Shown one piece after another: positions 17,603-26,087 of a stretch of 64,000 nucleotides of DNA (position 1 is its first letter; every line of letters begins with the position of its first letter). This stretch comes from Sinorhizobium sp. BG8 (lineage in GTDB: Bacteria; Pseudomonadota; Alphaproteobacteria; Rhizobiales; Rhizobiaceae): NCBI RefSeq assembly GCF_016864555.1, contig NZ_CP044012.1, forward strand, positions 616,501-680,500. The letters run 5' to 3'. A program made the translations under genes and the position numbers. The notes below the pieces were generated by a model. It did not search any database. It was not told where the DNA came from and was given only the letters and a program-made list of their open reading frames with translations.

Positions 17603-18478
17603 TCAGCGCCCCCCTGCCCCGGCCGTGCCGAAGAGTTTGAGCTGGATTGCGTAGAGCGTCAGGGTGACGACAAGCAGCACCAATGCCGCGGCGCCGCCCA
17701 TTCCCCAGTTGACCAGCGATTGCACGAACTGGGCGATCAGTTCGGCCAGCATCATGTTTGCGGTCCCGCCAAGAAGCGCAGGCGTAACGAAGTAGCCGAG
17801 CGACATGACGAAGACCATGAGCGCGCCCGAAATCATGCCCGGCGCGGCGAGCGGAATGAGAATGCGGGTCAGCGCCTGCCACCGCGTCGCGCCGCAGAGG
17901 GCCGCCGCCTGCAGAATTGCCGGATCGATCTTCCGGATCACGCCGTAGAGCGGGATGATGATAAACGGCAGCATGATGTAGGTCATGCCGATGGTCACTC
18001 CGGTCAGGTTGTTGACCAGCGGCAGCGGCTTGTCGATCAGGCCCAAGGCGATCAACGTCTTGTTGATCAGACCGGTTCGCTGCAGGAGAACCATCCAGGC
18101 ATAGGTGCGGGCAAGAAGGTTCGTCCACATGGACAGAAGCAGGATGGCGAAGACGATGGAGGCGAGACGCGACGGCATGATCGCAAGCGTCCAGGCGACC
18201 GGGAAGCCGATTGCGAGCGAAACGATCGTGACCACGCCCGAGACGACGAAGGTGTTGAAGAAGATCTTCAGATAGGTCGCGCTGCCGAGAAGTTCGGCAT
18301 AGTTGCCGAGCCCGAAGACGGGTTCCGTCACGCTTCGCACCAGGAGCGCCAGAACGGGCAGCACGAAGAACACGATGATCAGCAACAGCGCCGGCAGGGT
18401 CAGGCCGAAGTTTCCCAGCCGCAACAGCGGGCGACGCCTACCTCGGGTATAGGATGCAGTGTCGGTCAGCGAAACCAT
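17603..18478 (-). CDS. ABC transporter permease (PotB type)
   Basis: 291 residues, six helices after a basic N terminus. The EAA-like loop reads LQAAALCGATRWQALTRILIP. It pairs with the PotC-type permease to form the membrane channel. It is separated from the binding-protein gene by a 69-base gap containing a strong hairpin. Confidence 0.92.
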   Translation of the reverse strand: MVSLTDTASYTRGRRRPLLRLGNFGLTLPALLLIIVFFVLPVLALLVRSVTEPVFGLGNYAELLGSATYLKIFFNTFVVSGVVTIVSLAIGFPVAWTLAIMPSRLASIVFAILLLSMWTNLLARTYAWMVLLQRTGLINKTLIALGLIDKPLPLVNNLTGVTIGMTYIMLPFIIIPLYGVIRKIDPAILQAAALCGATRWQALTRILIPLAAPGMISGALMVFVMSLGYFVTPALLGGTANMMLAELIAQFVQSLVNWGMGGAAALVLLVVTLTLYAIQLKLFGTAGAGGR

Positions 18479-18514
18479 GCCGGCCCCCTTTCGTATCGAC
18501 TGTGCAGGGATGGT

Positions 18515-18540
18515 GCGCGGGGCCGGTCCGGCACCCGCGC
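18515..18540 (-). repeat. Intercistronic hairpin between binding-protein and permease genes
   Basis: GCGCGGG-GCCGG and CCGGC-A-CCCGCGC form a nearly continuous 12-bp GC stem with one bulge. There is no T-tract. Placed directly after the binding-protein stop, it probably protects the upstream mRNA so that the periplasmic protein is made in excess, a common arrangement in importer operons. Confidence 0.6.
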
Positions 18541-18547
18541 CGCCCGG

Positions 18548-19558
18548 TTACTTTGCCTGCCAGGCGTACCAGCGCTCGCCGATTTCATCCCGATGCTCGG
18601 CCCAGTAGCTCATGTCGGCATTGATCTGGGAAGCGGTCTGCTGGTCGGGCAACGTCTTGGCGAGCTCGGGGTCCATCAGCTTGGAGGAGTCGACGTTCGT
18701 CGGGGCATAGCCTGTACCCTTGGCCATCTCGGCCTGTGCCTCGGGCGATGTCGCGAACGCGATGAACTTCATCGCCGTATCCTTGTTCTTCGCGCCCTTG
18801 GGCACGACGAGGACGTCCGCAGCGGTGATGTTCTGTTCCCAGGATGTCTCGACGGTGACACCGGATTCCGCCAGTGCCGTCAGACGTCCGTTCCAGAAGG
18901 AGCCGAATGGCGCCTCGGCGGAGGCCAACAGTTGCTGGGACTGTGCGCCCGCGGACCACCAGATGATGTCCGACTTGATGGTATCGAGCTTTTTGAAAGC
19001 CCGGTCGAGATCGAGCGGATAGAGCTTGTCCGGCGCCACACCATCGGCAAGCAAGGCGGCCTCGATTACCCCCGGCGCCGACCATTTGTAGAAGGTGCGC
19101 TTGCCCGGGAACTTCGCCGTGTCGAAGAGATCGGCCCATGTCTTGGGGCAGGCGTCGACGACATCCTTGTTGCAGCCGATGACGAACGAATAGTAGAAGC
19201 TGCCGACAGAATAGTCGGTCACGAAGCGCGGATCGAGCTTGGTCTTGTCGATCACCGAGAAATCAAGCTTTTCGAGCAGTCCGTTGTTGCCGGCCTGGAC
19301 GGCATAGTCGCCTTCCACGTCTATGACATCCCATGTCACCCCGCCGGCTTCCACCATGGCTTTGATCTTACCGTAGTCGGTAGGACCATCCTGGATGATG
19401 TTGACGCCTTCCTGGCTACTGAACTTGTCCGCCCAGGCGGCCTTCTGGACATCCTGCGTGGTGCCGCCCCAGCTCGTGAAAACCATGTCAGCAGCGCTGG
19501 CCTGGCTTCCCACGCCAACGAGTGCTGCAATCGTCGCGATCGTGAATAGCTTGCTCAT
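18548..19558 (-). CDS. ABC transporter periplasmic substrate-binding protein (PotD-like)
   Basis: 336 residues with a signal peptide (TIATIAALVGVGSQASA, cut before ADMVF). The mature part begins MVFTSWGGTTQDVQ, the usual start of polyamine-type binding proteins. YSFVIGCNKDVVDACPKTW and FKKLDTIKSDIIWWSAGAQS are also family-like, with one probable disulfide from the Cys pair. I took ATG 19558 (GGGAAC upstream) rather than 19573. It delivers the operon's substrate to the permeases. Confidence 0.92.
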   Translation of the reverse strand: MSKLFTIATIAALVGVGSQASAADMVFTSWGGTTQDVQKAAWADKFSSQEGVNIIQDGPTDYGKIKAMVEAGGVTWDVIDVEGDYAVQAGNNGLLEKLDFSVIDKTKLDPRFVTDYSVGSFYYSFVIGCNKDVVDACPKTWADLFDTAKFPGKRTFYKWSAPGVIEAALLADGVAPDKLYPLDLDRAFKKLDTIKSDIIWWSAGAQSQQLLASAEAPFGSFWNGRLTALAESGVTVETSWEQNITAADVLVVPKGAKNKDTAMKFIAFATSPEAQAEMAKGTGYAPTNVDSSKLMDPELAKTLPDQQTASQINADMSYWAEHRDEIGERWYAWQAK

Positions 19559-19667
19559 GTTCCCATGCTCCATTTTTGGCTTACTGTTCTTGCAGTCTTG
19601 CAGTGGAGTGCGGTCTCCCTTTCGGGAAGGCCGCGGAGGGCTGCCCCTCGATAAGAACGGCGCATTC

Positions 19668-19997
19668 TCAGGCGGGTCGAGTTCCTCCCGCGGGTGAGAA
19701 GGGTGCCGGTTTCATGATCTTGTTTTCGGCGGTTTCGATGATGTCCCGGATCTTCGGCAGAAACGCCTGCCAGGACGGATCGGCTGCGAGGCGCTGACGG
19801 CGTGCATCCCGGTCGTCGAGACTGGAGAAGGCCCATATGTGGACGATCTCGTTGATGGGGCCGATTTCGGAAGAGAAATAGCCGACGAGTTCGCCGAGAT
19901 GGCTCTTCTGTATGGCTATTCCCTCCTCCTCGACCACCTTGAGGTAGGCGGGAATGGCGCCATTCTTCAGCCGGTAGGTACGGATCTCGTAGAACAT
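19668..19997 (-). CDS. NIPSNAP family protein
   Basis: 109 residues, a ferredoxin-like alpha/beta-barrel dimer family. It opens FYEIRTYRLKNGAIPAYL, and EIVHIWAFSSLDDRDARR is the conserved second half. NIPSNAP proteins are often found in catabolic clusters without a defined reaction. ATG 19997 has a TGAGG site and overlaps the aldehyde dehydrogenase stop region. In this operon it could help degrade or chaperone a reactive intermediate (inference). Confidence 0.85.
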   Translation of the reverse strand: MFYEIRTYRLKNGAIPAYLKVVEEEGIAIQKSHLGELVGYFSSEIGPINEIVHIWAFSSLDDRDARRQRLAADPSWQAFLPKIRDIIETAENKIMKPAPFSPAGGTRPA

Positions 19998-20002
19998 CGG
20001 CC

Positions 20003-21469
20003 TCACCGCATCACGAAGGGATCGGGAATGGGGTCGTCCGACGTCCTCAACCAGACGGTTTTCGTACGCGTGTAGTCGAGCGCGGCAGCAAGACCTCCCT
20101 CTCGGCCATCACCGGACAACCCGAATCCGCCGAAGGGCGCGATCGGAGAAACGGCGCGATAGGTGTTGACCCAGACGATGCCGGCGCGGATGGTCTTCAT
20201 CAGGCGATGGGCCCGCGTGAGGTTTTGCGTGAAGACACCGGAAGCAAGGCCATAGACGGTGTCGTTGGCGAGCGCGATCGCTTCGGCCTCGGTTTCGAAA
20301 GAGACGACCGAGAGGACGGGACCGAAGAATTCCTTCTCCATGGATGGCGAGCGGATGCCGTCGCAATCGAGGATCGTCGGGCGATAGAAGAAACCTTCGC
20401 CTTCGACGCTATTGCCACCCGTGACGATCCGGGCCCCCTTCTCGACCGAGGCCGAGACGAGCGACGCGATGTGCTTGCGCTGGCGGTCAGTTGCGAGCGG
20501 TCCGACTTCCGTCGCCATGTCGAGCGGGGAGCCGATGCGGATCGCTTCCGCCTTTGCCTTGAGGATCGCGAGAAAGCGATCCTTCACGGTTCTTTCAATG
20601 ATCAGGCGGGAGCCGGCGACACAACTCTGACCGGTCGCCGCGAAGATGCCGGCGACCTGGGCATTGGCGGCGCTCTCGAGATCGGCATCGGCAAAGACCA
20701 GGATCGGTGACTTTCCGCCTAGCTCCAGCGACGTGGAGGCAAGGTTCTCTGCAGAATTGCGCACGATATGACGAGCGGTTTCCGGGCCACCCGTGAAAGC
20801 GATATGGGCCACCTTCGGATGCGTGGTGAGCGCCGTGCCGCAGGACGCGCCAAAGCCGGTGACGACATTGACGACACCTGGCGGAAAGCCCGCCTCGTGC
20901 ACCAGCCGTGCAAACTCGAGAAGCGGTGCCGGGCCGTCCTCCGACGCCTTGACGACGATGGTGCAGCCGGCGGCAAGCGCCGGGCCGATCTTGACTGCGG
21001 CCAGGAAGAGCTGGCTGTTCCAAGGCACGATGGCCGCGACAACACCCACCGGTTCGCGCCTGAGCCATACCTCCATGTCCGGCTTGTCGATCGGCAGGTA
21101 GGCCCCCTCGATCTTGTCTGCAAGCCCGGCATAGTAGCGGTAGTAGTCGGCGACGTAGGCGATCTGCGCCGACGTTTCCCGAATGATCTTGCCGGTATCG
21201 CGCGTTTCCAGTTCGGCCAGCGTTCCGGCGTTTTCCGCGACGAGCTCGGCGAGCCTGTAGAGCAACTTGCCGCGTTGGGTGGCCGTCAGCTTCGACCACA
21301 CGGTATCCACGTAGAGCGCCCGGTGCGCGGCTTCGACGGCGCGGGCGACATCCGCCTCACCGCTTTCCGGCATCTCGGCCCAGGGAGCGCCCGTCGCCGG
21401 GTCGAGACTGGCAAAACGCGCCTCGCCGTCCTCAAATCGCCCGTCGATATAGCACTGGAAGCGACGCAT
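20003..21469 (-). CDS. Aldehyde dehydrogenase family protein
   Basis: 488 residues, normal length. Motifs: VVAAIVPWNSQLF (Asn169-type site), the Glu motif LELGGKSPILVF, and the catalytic Cys motif FAATGQSCVAGSRL. The C terminus has the PFGGFGLSGDGREGG loop. It oxidises an aldehyde to an acid with NAD(P). In this operon it most probably acts on the product of the flavin monooxygenase encoded just upstream. Confidence 0.93.
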   Translation of the reverse strand: MRRFQCYIDGRFEDGEARFASLDPATGAPWAEMPESGEADVARAVEAAHRALYVDTVWSKLTATQRGKLLYRLAELVAENAGTLAELETRDTGKIIRETSAQIAYVADYYRYYAGLADKIEGAYLPIDKPDMEVWLRREPVGVVAAIVPWNSQLFLAAVKIGPALAAGCTIVVKASEDGPAPLLEFARLVHEAGFPPGVVNVVTGFGASCGTALTTHPKVAHIAFTGGPETARHIVRNSAENLASTSLELGGKSPILVFADADLESAANAQVAGIFAATGQSCVAGSRLIIERTVKDRFLAILKAKAEAIRIGSPLDMATEVGPLATDRQRKHIASLVSASVEKGARIVTGGNSVEGEGFFYRPTILDCDGIRSPSMEKEFFGPVLSVVSFETEAEAIALANDTVYGLASGVFTQNLTRAHRLMKTIRAGIVWVNTYRAVSPIAPFGGFGLSGDGREGGLAAALDYTRTKTVWLRTSDDPIPDPFVMR

Positions 21470-21474
21470 CGTTT

Positions 21475-22515
21475 CTACTCCGAAAATGCCGGCATGACGT
21501 CGGCAATGAAGCGCTCGAGGGAGGCCTTCTTCCGCTCGAAGCTCATGCCCGTGTCGATCCAGAACGAATACTCGTCATAGCCCATGGCCTCGTAAGTCTT
21601 GAGGCGTTGGATGACCTCGCTCGCGTTGCCGACGACGTTGTTCCGGCGCATGACCTCGTCCGAAAGCATCGCGTTTGCAGCAATGTCGGCCTCCGGTATT
21701 CGTTCGATCAGCCCTTGCCGGATCGGCTTCTCGTTCTTGAACCAGGCAAAGAAGTAGTTGTAGTAGACGCTCATCTCGTGGGCGGCCTGTTCGATGTCGA
21801 CCTCGTCGGATCCCACATAGGTATGGCGCAGGAGCATGATCTTCGGCCGCGCCTTGTCCGGATTCCTGGTGCAGGCATCGTTGAAGCGCCCCATCAGGGT
21901 CTCGACCTCGTCGTCGCCCTGCCAGAGTGGCGTCACTTGCACGTTGCAGTCGTTGGCGACGGCGAAGTCGTGGGAGTTCGGGTCTCTCGCCGCGACCCAG
22001 ATGGGCGGATGAGGCTGCTGCAGAGGCTTCGGCGCTGAAGTGGTAGAGGGAAACTTGAAGAACTCTCCATCGTGGGCATAGTCGCCTGCCCAAACGCCCT
22101 TGACCGCGGGGATCAATTCGCGCATCCGCTGCCCCGCGCCCCAGGCGTCGAGCCCCGGCAGAAGCCGCTCGTACTCAAAGGAGTAAGCGCCGCGTGCGAT
22201 GCCGATATCGAGACGGCCATCGCAAATGAGGTCGGTCATCGCCGCTTCGCCGGCCAACTTGATCGGGTGCCAGAACGGCGCGATCACCGTACCGGTCCCC
22301 AGCCGCGCCGTCTTGGTCCGGCGGGCCAGATCGGCGATCGTCACGAACGGGTTCGGCGCGATGGTGAAATCCATGCCGTGATGCTCACCTGTCCAGATGG
22401 CATGCATTCCGCCCCTGTCCGCGATTTCGCACAGTGTGACGAACTCCTCATAGAGCGTCTTGTGATCCTGCGACGCGTCTAGGCGCTCCATGTGGACAAA
22501 GAGAGAGAATTTCAT
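21475..22515 (-). CDS. LLM-class flavin-dependent monooxygenase
   Basis: 346 residues with a bacterial luciferase-like TIM barrel. Visible parts are the FSLFVHMERLD start, AIWTGEHHGMDF (active-site region), RTKTARLGTGTVIAPFWHPI, and GRLDIGIARGAYSFEYERLL, which binds FMN phosphate. It needs reduced FMN from a partner reductase, and that partner is the next gene upstream (ATGA overlap). Related enzymes hydroxylate or cleave sulfur, nitrogen or carbonyl substrates, including pyrimidine RutA and pyridine-ring opening enzymes. The true substrate is unknown. Confidence 0.92.
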   Translation of the reverse strand: MKFSLFVHMERLDASQDHKTLYEEFVTLCEIADRGGMHAIWTGEHHGMDFTIAPNPFVTIADLARRTKTARLGTGTVIAPFWHPIKLAGEAAMTDLICDGRLDIGIARGAYSFEYERLLPGLDAWGAGQRMRELIPAVKGVWAGDYAHDGEFFKFPSTTSAPKPLQQPHPPIWVAARDPNSHDFAVANDCNVQVTPLWQGDDEVETLMGRFNDACTRNPDKARPKIMLLRHTYVGSDEVDIEQAAHEMSVYYNYFFAWFKNEKPIRQGLIERIPEADIAANAMLSDEVMRRNNVVGNASEVIQRLKTYEAMGYDEYSFWIDTGMSFERKKASLERFIADVMPAFSE

Positions 22516-23444
22516 GCGCTGGCCCCCTTCTTGGCAATGGGATGAACCTTGCCGGCTGTCTCATTGCCGAAATACACACCGAAGTTGCCGATCGAGCTCT
22601 CCAGTGCGAAGCGATTGACGATGTCGGCGGTCGCGCTGGTGTCGAACGACGCGTTGGCGATCTCCGCCCGGTCCAGGAACCGTCCGTTCAGCGGTTCTCC
22701 CTCTCCGGCGAGCGCATGATAGACGACATGCTGGCGGCCATCGCTCTTGCCCTCGTAGACAGAATAAAGGAAGCCGATGCTCGCGGTGAGCCCGGTGAGT
22801 TCCTCCAGATAGGCAGAAAGCGTCTTTGCGGGGTCGCCACCTTCGAGGGCGCAGCCCGGAAGAGAAAAGGTCTGATCGCCGAGCAAGAACACCGATCCAT
22901 GCCTTTCGAGGACTGCCCCGAGGCGGATTTCACCTTCTGCCGCCGCCGATACGGCCTTCCCGGCAAGAGTCGGTGTGAAATAGCCCCCTCGGGCGTATCC
23001 GAGACCATTGAGCCCGCTGTTTTCGAAGGCTCCGATCCGTCCCAAGAGGATCACATGATCCCCAGCATCGATTACCTCCTCCATGGTGCACTCGAACCAC
23101 GCGGCGACATCGGAGAAGACTGGGGAGCCACCGGGCGCGGCTCTCCAATTGACCGCTGCAAACCGGTCCTCGACCGGTCGGGCGAAGGTGTTCGACACGT
23201 CCTTCTGCAGTTCGGAGAGAATGTTGACGGCAAATCGCGGGGTACTCGTCATGATCGCGAAATTGCGGGACGTCCGCGCCAGGCAAACGAGGAGCAGCGG
23301 CGGATCGAGCGAAACCGAAGTGAAGGAGTTTGCCGTGAACCCGATCGGTTTTCCGGCTTCGTCTCGGGCGGTCACGACCGTGACACCGGTCGCAAAGGCA
23401 CCGAAGGCATCGCGCAGGGCGCGGGGATCGATAGCTTCAGTCAT
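22512..23444 (-). CDS. Flavin reductase with C-terminal extension
   Basis: 310 residues from ATG 23444. The first ~165 residues are a flavin reductase-like FMN-binding split barrel (RDAFGAFATGVTVVTA, then GFTANSFTSVSLDPPLLLVC). The last ~145 residues are an extra domain (LGAVLERHGSVFLLG, then SIGFLYSVYEGK and HVVYHALAGEGE) that resembles a NUDIX/transferase-like fold only vaguely; I do not recognise it. Some two-component reductases have such domains that sense the substrate. It should supply FMNH2 to the adjacent LLM monooxygenase. It overlaps genes on both sides by four bases. Confidence 0.87.
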   Translation of the reverse strand: MTEAIDPRALRDAFGAFATGVTVVTARDEAGKPIGFTANSFTSVSLDPPLLLVCLARTSRNFAIMTSTPRFAVNILSELQKDVSNTFARPVEDRFAAVNWRAAPGGSPVFSDVAAWFECTMEEVIDAGDHVILLGRIGAFENSGLNGLGYARGGYFTPTLAGKAVSAAAEGEIRLGAVLERHGSVFLLGDQTFSLPGCALEGGDPAKTLSAYLEELTGLTASIGFLYSVYEGKSDGRQHVVYHALAGEGEPLNGRFLDRAEIANASFDTSATADIVNRFALESSIGNFGVYFGNETAGKVHPIAKKGASA

Positions 23445-24286
23445 TCCGGCTTCTCCTCCGTTGCCAGCCACTCCGCCATCAACGCATTGACGATCTGCGG
23501 GGCGGTAAGATTGACCATATGGCGATGGCCATCGACGATGCGGACCCAGCCATTCGGCGCAAGGTCTGCCATCTGCTCCGCCATCGACGGTGTCGAATTG
23601 GGATCGTCGGCACCGGTCAGGAAGAGCGCCGGGCATTCCACCTCAGGCCAGCGGGCGGCATAGGTCGCATCACCACCGGCAAAGGCCGCATAGGCAATCG
23701 CATATCCCTCCGGATCGACCATTTCCAGCCAGCCTCGCGTCAGCTGACGGGCAATGTCGCTTTGCGGATCGTCTCCGAACCAGCGAAGGAGCGGCCCTTC
23801 CCGATCCACGCCAGTGGTGCGGATCGCCGCCGCCCGGGCCAACACGGCTGCCTTTGCCTCCGAATCACGACAGTATACGCCGTTGAGATAGGCAACCCGG
23901 GCGACGCGCCTCCCGAAAGTTGCCGCTGCACCGCCGGCAATCAGCGCACCCATGGAATGACCGGCGACATTCGCCCTAGCGAGACCGATGTCATCGAGAA
24001 ACCCGCCGAACCACCCGACGAACGCTTCCAGGTCTGCACCTCTGTGCAGCTTGTCACTCTCGCCATGCCCCGGCATGTCGACGGCGATCACGCGATGGGT
24101 TTTCGCGAACACGTCTATCTGCGGTGCCCATGCTTCCAGCCGCATGCCTACGCCGTGGATCAGCACGAGCGGCTCGCCGCTTCCCGCTTCGTGGTAAGCG
24201 GCGCCACCGGAAGTTCTCAAGCGTTCAAATGCGCCGTCTGACGCTTGCTCGCTGGCGTCCGAAGATGTCGTACCGACCGTGAACAT
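23441..24286 (-). CDS. Alpha/beta-fold hydrolase
   Basis: 281 residues. The oxyanion region LVLIHGVGMRLEAW, nucleophile elbow GHSMGAL (Ser), acid region LFLTGADDPNS (Asp) and late His in VDGHRHMVNL give a full catalytic triad. It resembles RutD/carboxylesterase-like hydrolases of ring-cleavage pathways. Within the operon it probably hydrolyses an ester, enol lactone or carbamate made by the monooxygenase (inference). Confidence 0.9.
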   Translation of the reverse strand: MFTVGTTSSDASEQASDGAFERLRTSGGAAYHEAGSGEPLVLIHGVGMRLEAWAPQIDVFAKTHRVIAVDMPGHGESDKLHRGADLEAFVGWFGGFLDDIGLARANVAGHSMGALIAGGAAATFGRRVARVAYLNGVYCRDSEAKAAVLARAAAIRTTGVDREGPLLRWFGDDPQSDIARQLTRGWLEMVDPEGYAIAYAAFAGGDATYAARWPEVECPALFLTGADDPNSTPSMAEQMADLAPNGWVRIVDGHRHMVNLTAPQIVNALMAEWLATEEKPE

Positions 24287-24302
24287 CGAACCGCGCCTCT
24301 CT

Positions 24303-24905
24303 TTAGATGCCTGCGGGATTCGAGACGTTCTGGCCGAGATCCTTCAGATCCTGATACCGGTCGCCAATGCGATGGTGCGGACGGCCGCCGACTGAAGCGC
24401 CAAGTGCGACGACTATCTCGTCTGCAGCCGGGGCATCAGGAATAGCCGTCTGGATGGTCAGGTAGTGCGATCGGCGCCCCTCGTCGTTCTTGTCCATCAG
24501 CGGGATCATGATCGGTGCGTTTGCCGGACCCCTCGTATTGCAGAAGGCAAGATAGGACTTGGCACCCACCGCATTTCTATAGTGATTGCCGAAGCGCAGC
24601 GTATGGATGAGCGCGGAGGCATGTTCGATCTCGCCGCTGAGGCCAACGACGGCCGCCTTGCCATAGGCTTCCACAGCCTCGCCCGAGCCGACCGCGTCGA
24701 TGATCATGCCGGTCAGAAGCTCGCCAAGCACCGGCGCCGCCGCATGTATTTCCGGCTTGAGGTCCTCGATGAAGCCGCGACCCGCCCAGGGGTTCTTCAC
24801 GACGGCAAAGGCCGAATAGAGCTTCAGTGGCGTCGGAGCCGCCTTCCCGCCCTCGATCAGCGTCGTTTCGATCTGCAACAGCGTCTTGCGGATTTCGATG
24901 GTCAT
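24303..24905 (-). CDS. Amino-acid-synthesis family protein (AA_synth, Pfam PF06684)
   Basis: 200 residues from ATG 24905 with a GAGGTGTG site. The sequence has the features I associate with the poorly characterised AA_synth family, such as FAVVKNPWAGRGFIEDL near residue 35, GKAAVVGLSGEIEHASALIH and a Gly-rich HHRIGDRYQDL end. Such proteins recur beside LLM monooxygenases and flavin reductases in catabolic operons. Function is unknown; a hydrolase or lyase step on a nitrogen compound is one idea. It is the first gene of the operon, next to two operator sites. Confidence 0.8.
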   Translation of the reverse strand: MTIEIRKTLLQIETTLIEGGKAAPTPLKLYSAFAVVKNPWAGRGFIEDLKPEIHAAAPVLGELLTGMIIDAVGSGEAVEAYGKAAVVGLSGEIEHASALIHTLRFGNHYRNAVGAKSYLAFCNTRGPANAPIMIPLMDKNDEGRRSHYLTIQTAIPDAPAADEIVVALGASVGGRPHHRIGDRYQDLKDLGQNVSNPAGI

Positions 24906-24934
24906 CTCACACCTCAATTTCATGTTAGGTATGA

Positions 24935-24950
24935 TGGTATGCCATAATAT
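24935..24950 (-). promoter_or_regulatory. Operator copy 2 for the GntR/FCD regulator
   Basis: TGGTATGCCATAATAT, 30 bases upstream of the first operon gene. It matches the site in front of the GntR gene at 15 of 16 bases, and its ATGGTATGCCAT core is palindromic but for one position. It overlaps the expected promoter, so binding would block transcription. Confidence 0.65.
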
Positions 24951-25091
24951 TAAACTGTCAAGAACCTTTCTTCAATCACTTGAGCCAAGGGTTCCTCAAA
25001 TTACGTTTGTTACTTCTTTTCAATTTGTTACGTCTGGCTTCTGAGATGCCCACGTGCTACGTTCATTCAAAAGATCAATATATTACTGAAT

Positions 25092-25103
25092 ATGGCATGC
25101 CAT
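25092..25103 (-). promoter_or_regulatory. Operator copy 3 for the GntR/FCD regulator (upstream, looping?)
   Basis: ATGGCATGCCAT is a perfect 12-bp palindrome. Its flanks also match copy 2: read on the minus strand, both are ATGATGG-YATGCCATA. The distance between the two centres is about 156 bases, close to 15 helical turns, compatible with looping. Confidence 0.55.
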
Positions 25104-25359
25104 CATATCGCCTTCAAACCGATGTCAAGGTGAACAACCGCGGCCCGAGTCGAGAGCCCTCACAGTTGGCTCGCCTCGTCTTGCACGGGTTAACCTGGAT
25201 GCTGGAAGGGACAATGGGGCGTGCGCCGGCCCACGTTCGCGTGGGAGAGACGACATAGACCACGAGGCTAGACCTTGCACGCCGACGGGCGCACCCCATG
25301 CTGCAACCACGCTGCCGTGCTATAGTCCGCCGCCCCAGACACTCCATGGTCCGTGATCC

Positions 25360-25803
25360 ATGTCGCCGCCAGTCCACGATCTATCCCGTTTCCACGACGC
25401 ACAGGCGCACGTCTTCCAACAGGCGCTGAGCGAACTGCAGGCCGGGCGCAAGCAAACGCACTGGATGTGGTTTGTATTTCCGCAGATGGCCGGCCTCGGC
25501 CTGTCGCCGACGGCGCAGCACTACGCCATTCGCTCCGCCGGCGAAGCCAGGGCCTACCTGGAGGACCCCGAGCTCGGGCGAAGGCTTGAACAATGCATCC
25601 TGGCCATGCTTTCGATACCCGAGAAGTCGGCGTACGAAATCCTTGGATCGCCGGACGACCGAAAGCTCAGATCCTCGCTCACACTCTTTGCCTCAGTGGC
25701 CGATGATCCCAGCCTGTTCCTGAAAGCCCTTTCGCGCTTCTACGAAGGGAAGCCGGATCCAAGGACGCTGGCAATCCTCGAAGGCGAGACAGGCAACCCG
25801 TGA
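25360..25803 (+). CDS. DUF1810 family protein
   Basis: 147 residues, family-typical length. Characteristic stretches are DLSRFHDAQAHVFQQALSEL, THWMWFVFPQMAGLG and LGRRLEQCILAML. The family is related to calpastatin-annotated or NADAR-associated small proteins; no reaction is established. It stands alone, with no operon partner. Confidence 0.88.
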   Translation: MSPPVHDLSRFHDAQAHVFQQALSELQAGRKQTHWMWFVFPQMAGLGLSPTAQHYAIRSAGEARAYLEDPELGRRLEQCILAMLSIPEKSAYEILGSPDDRKLRSSLTLFASVADDPSLFLKALSRFYEGKPDPRTLAILEGETGNP

Positions 25804-26087
25804 GAACGGGATCCTGCGCGAACATGCAGCCCTGATGGAGCGCCAACGGTGAGGTCGGTCCCGCCCGGCGCTTCCTTGCGGCTGCCGAGCCTTTTCGCGC
25901 AGCCACTCCGGAATATCAGATCGTCCCGGACGCCGATCCACCCGATCGATACCAATTGCGTACGGGCGGGACAAATCCGTCGTCCGACAGCCGAAGCAAA
26001 AGATCCGAAAGCCTGCCGGCGCCGTATGAAGGTCAACACGATGAAGGAAACGAAGCCTTCGCCTTGGCAGGCACGGCGAGGATCACC
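25804..26087. other. Intergenic region
   Basis: 284 bases between the DUF1810 gene and a small secreted-protein gene. A short hairpin (CCCGT-GAGA-ACGGG, 25797-25810) overlaps the DUF1810 stop but has no T-tract. Open frames here look like shadows. GCGAGGA at 26076-26082 is the ribosome site for the next gene. Confidence 0.4.

Larger units (their letters stand above)
24906..25359 (-). promoter_or_regulatory. Promoter region of the monooxygenase/importer operon
   Basis: 454 bases without a gene. It is AT-rich compared with the rest of the window between 24925 and 25110. It contains two near-identical palindromic operators, at 24935-24950 and around 25092-25103, about 157 bases apart, which would allow DNA looping by one regulator. 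The right part (25110-25359) is GC-rich and shows no feature I can name; it must contain the start region of the DUF1810 gene. Confidence 0.6.

Noticed and set aside
25797-25810. CCCGT-GAGA-ACGGG hairpin at the end of the DUF1810 gene
   Set aside because: Short stem overlapping the stop codon with no T-tract; not convincing as a terminator.
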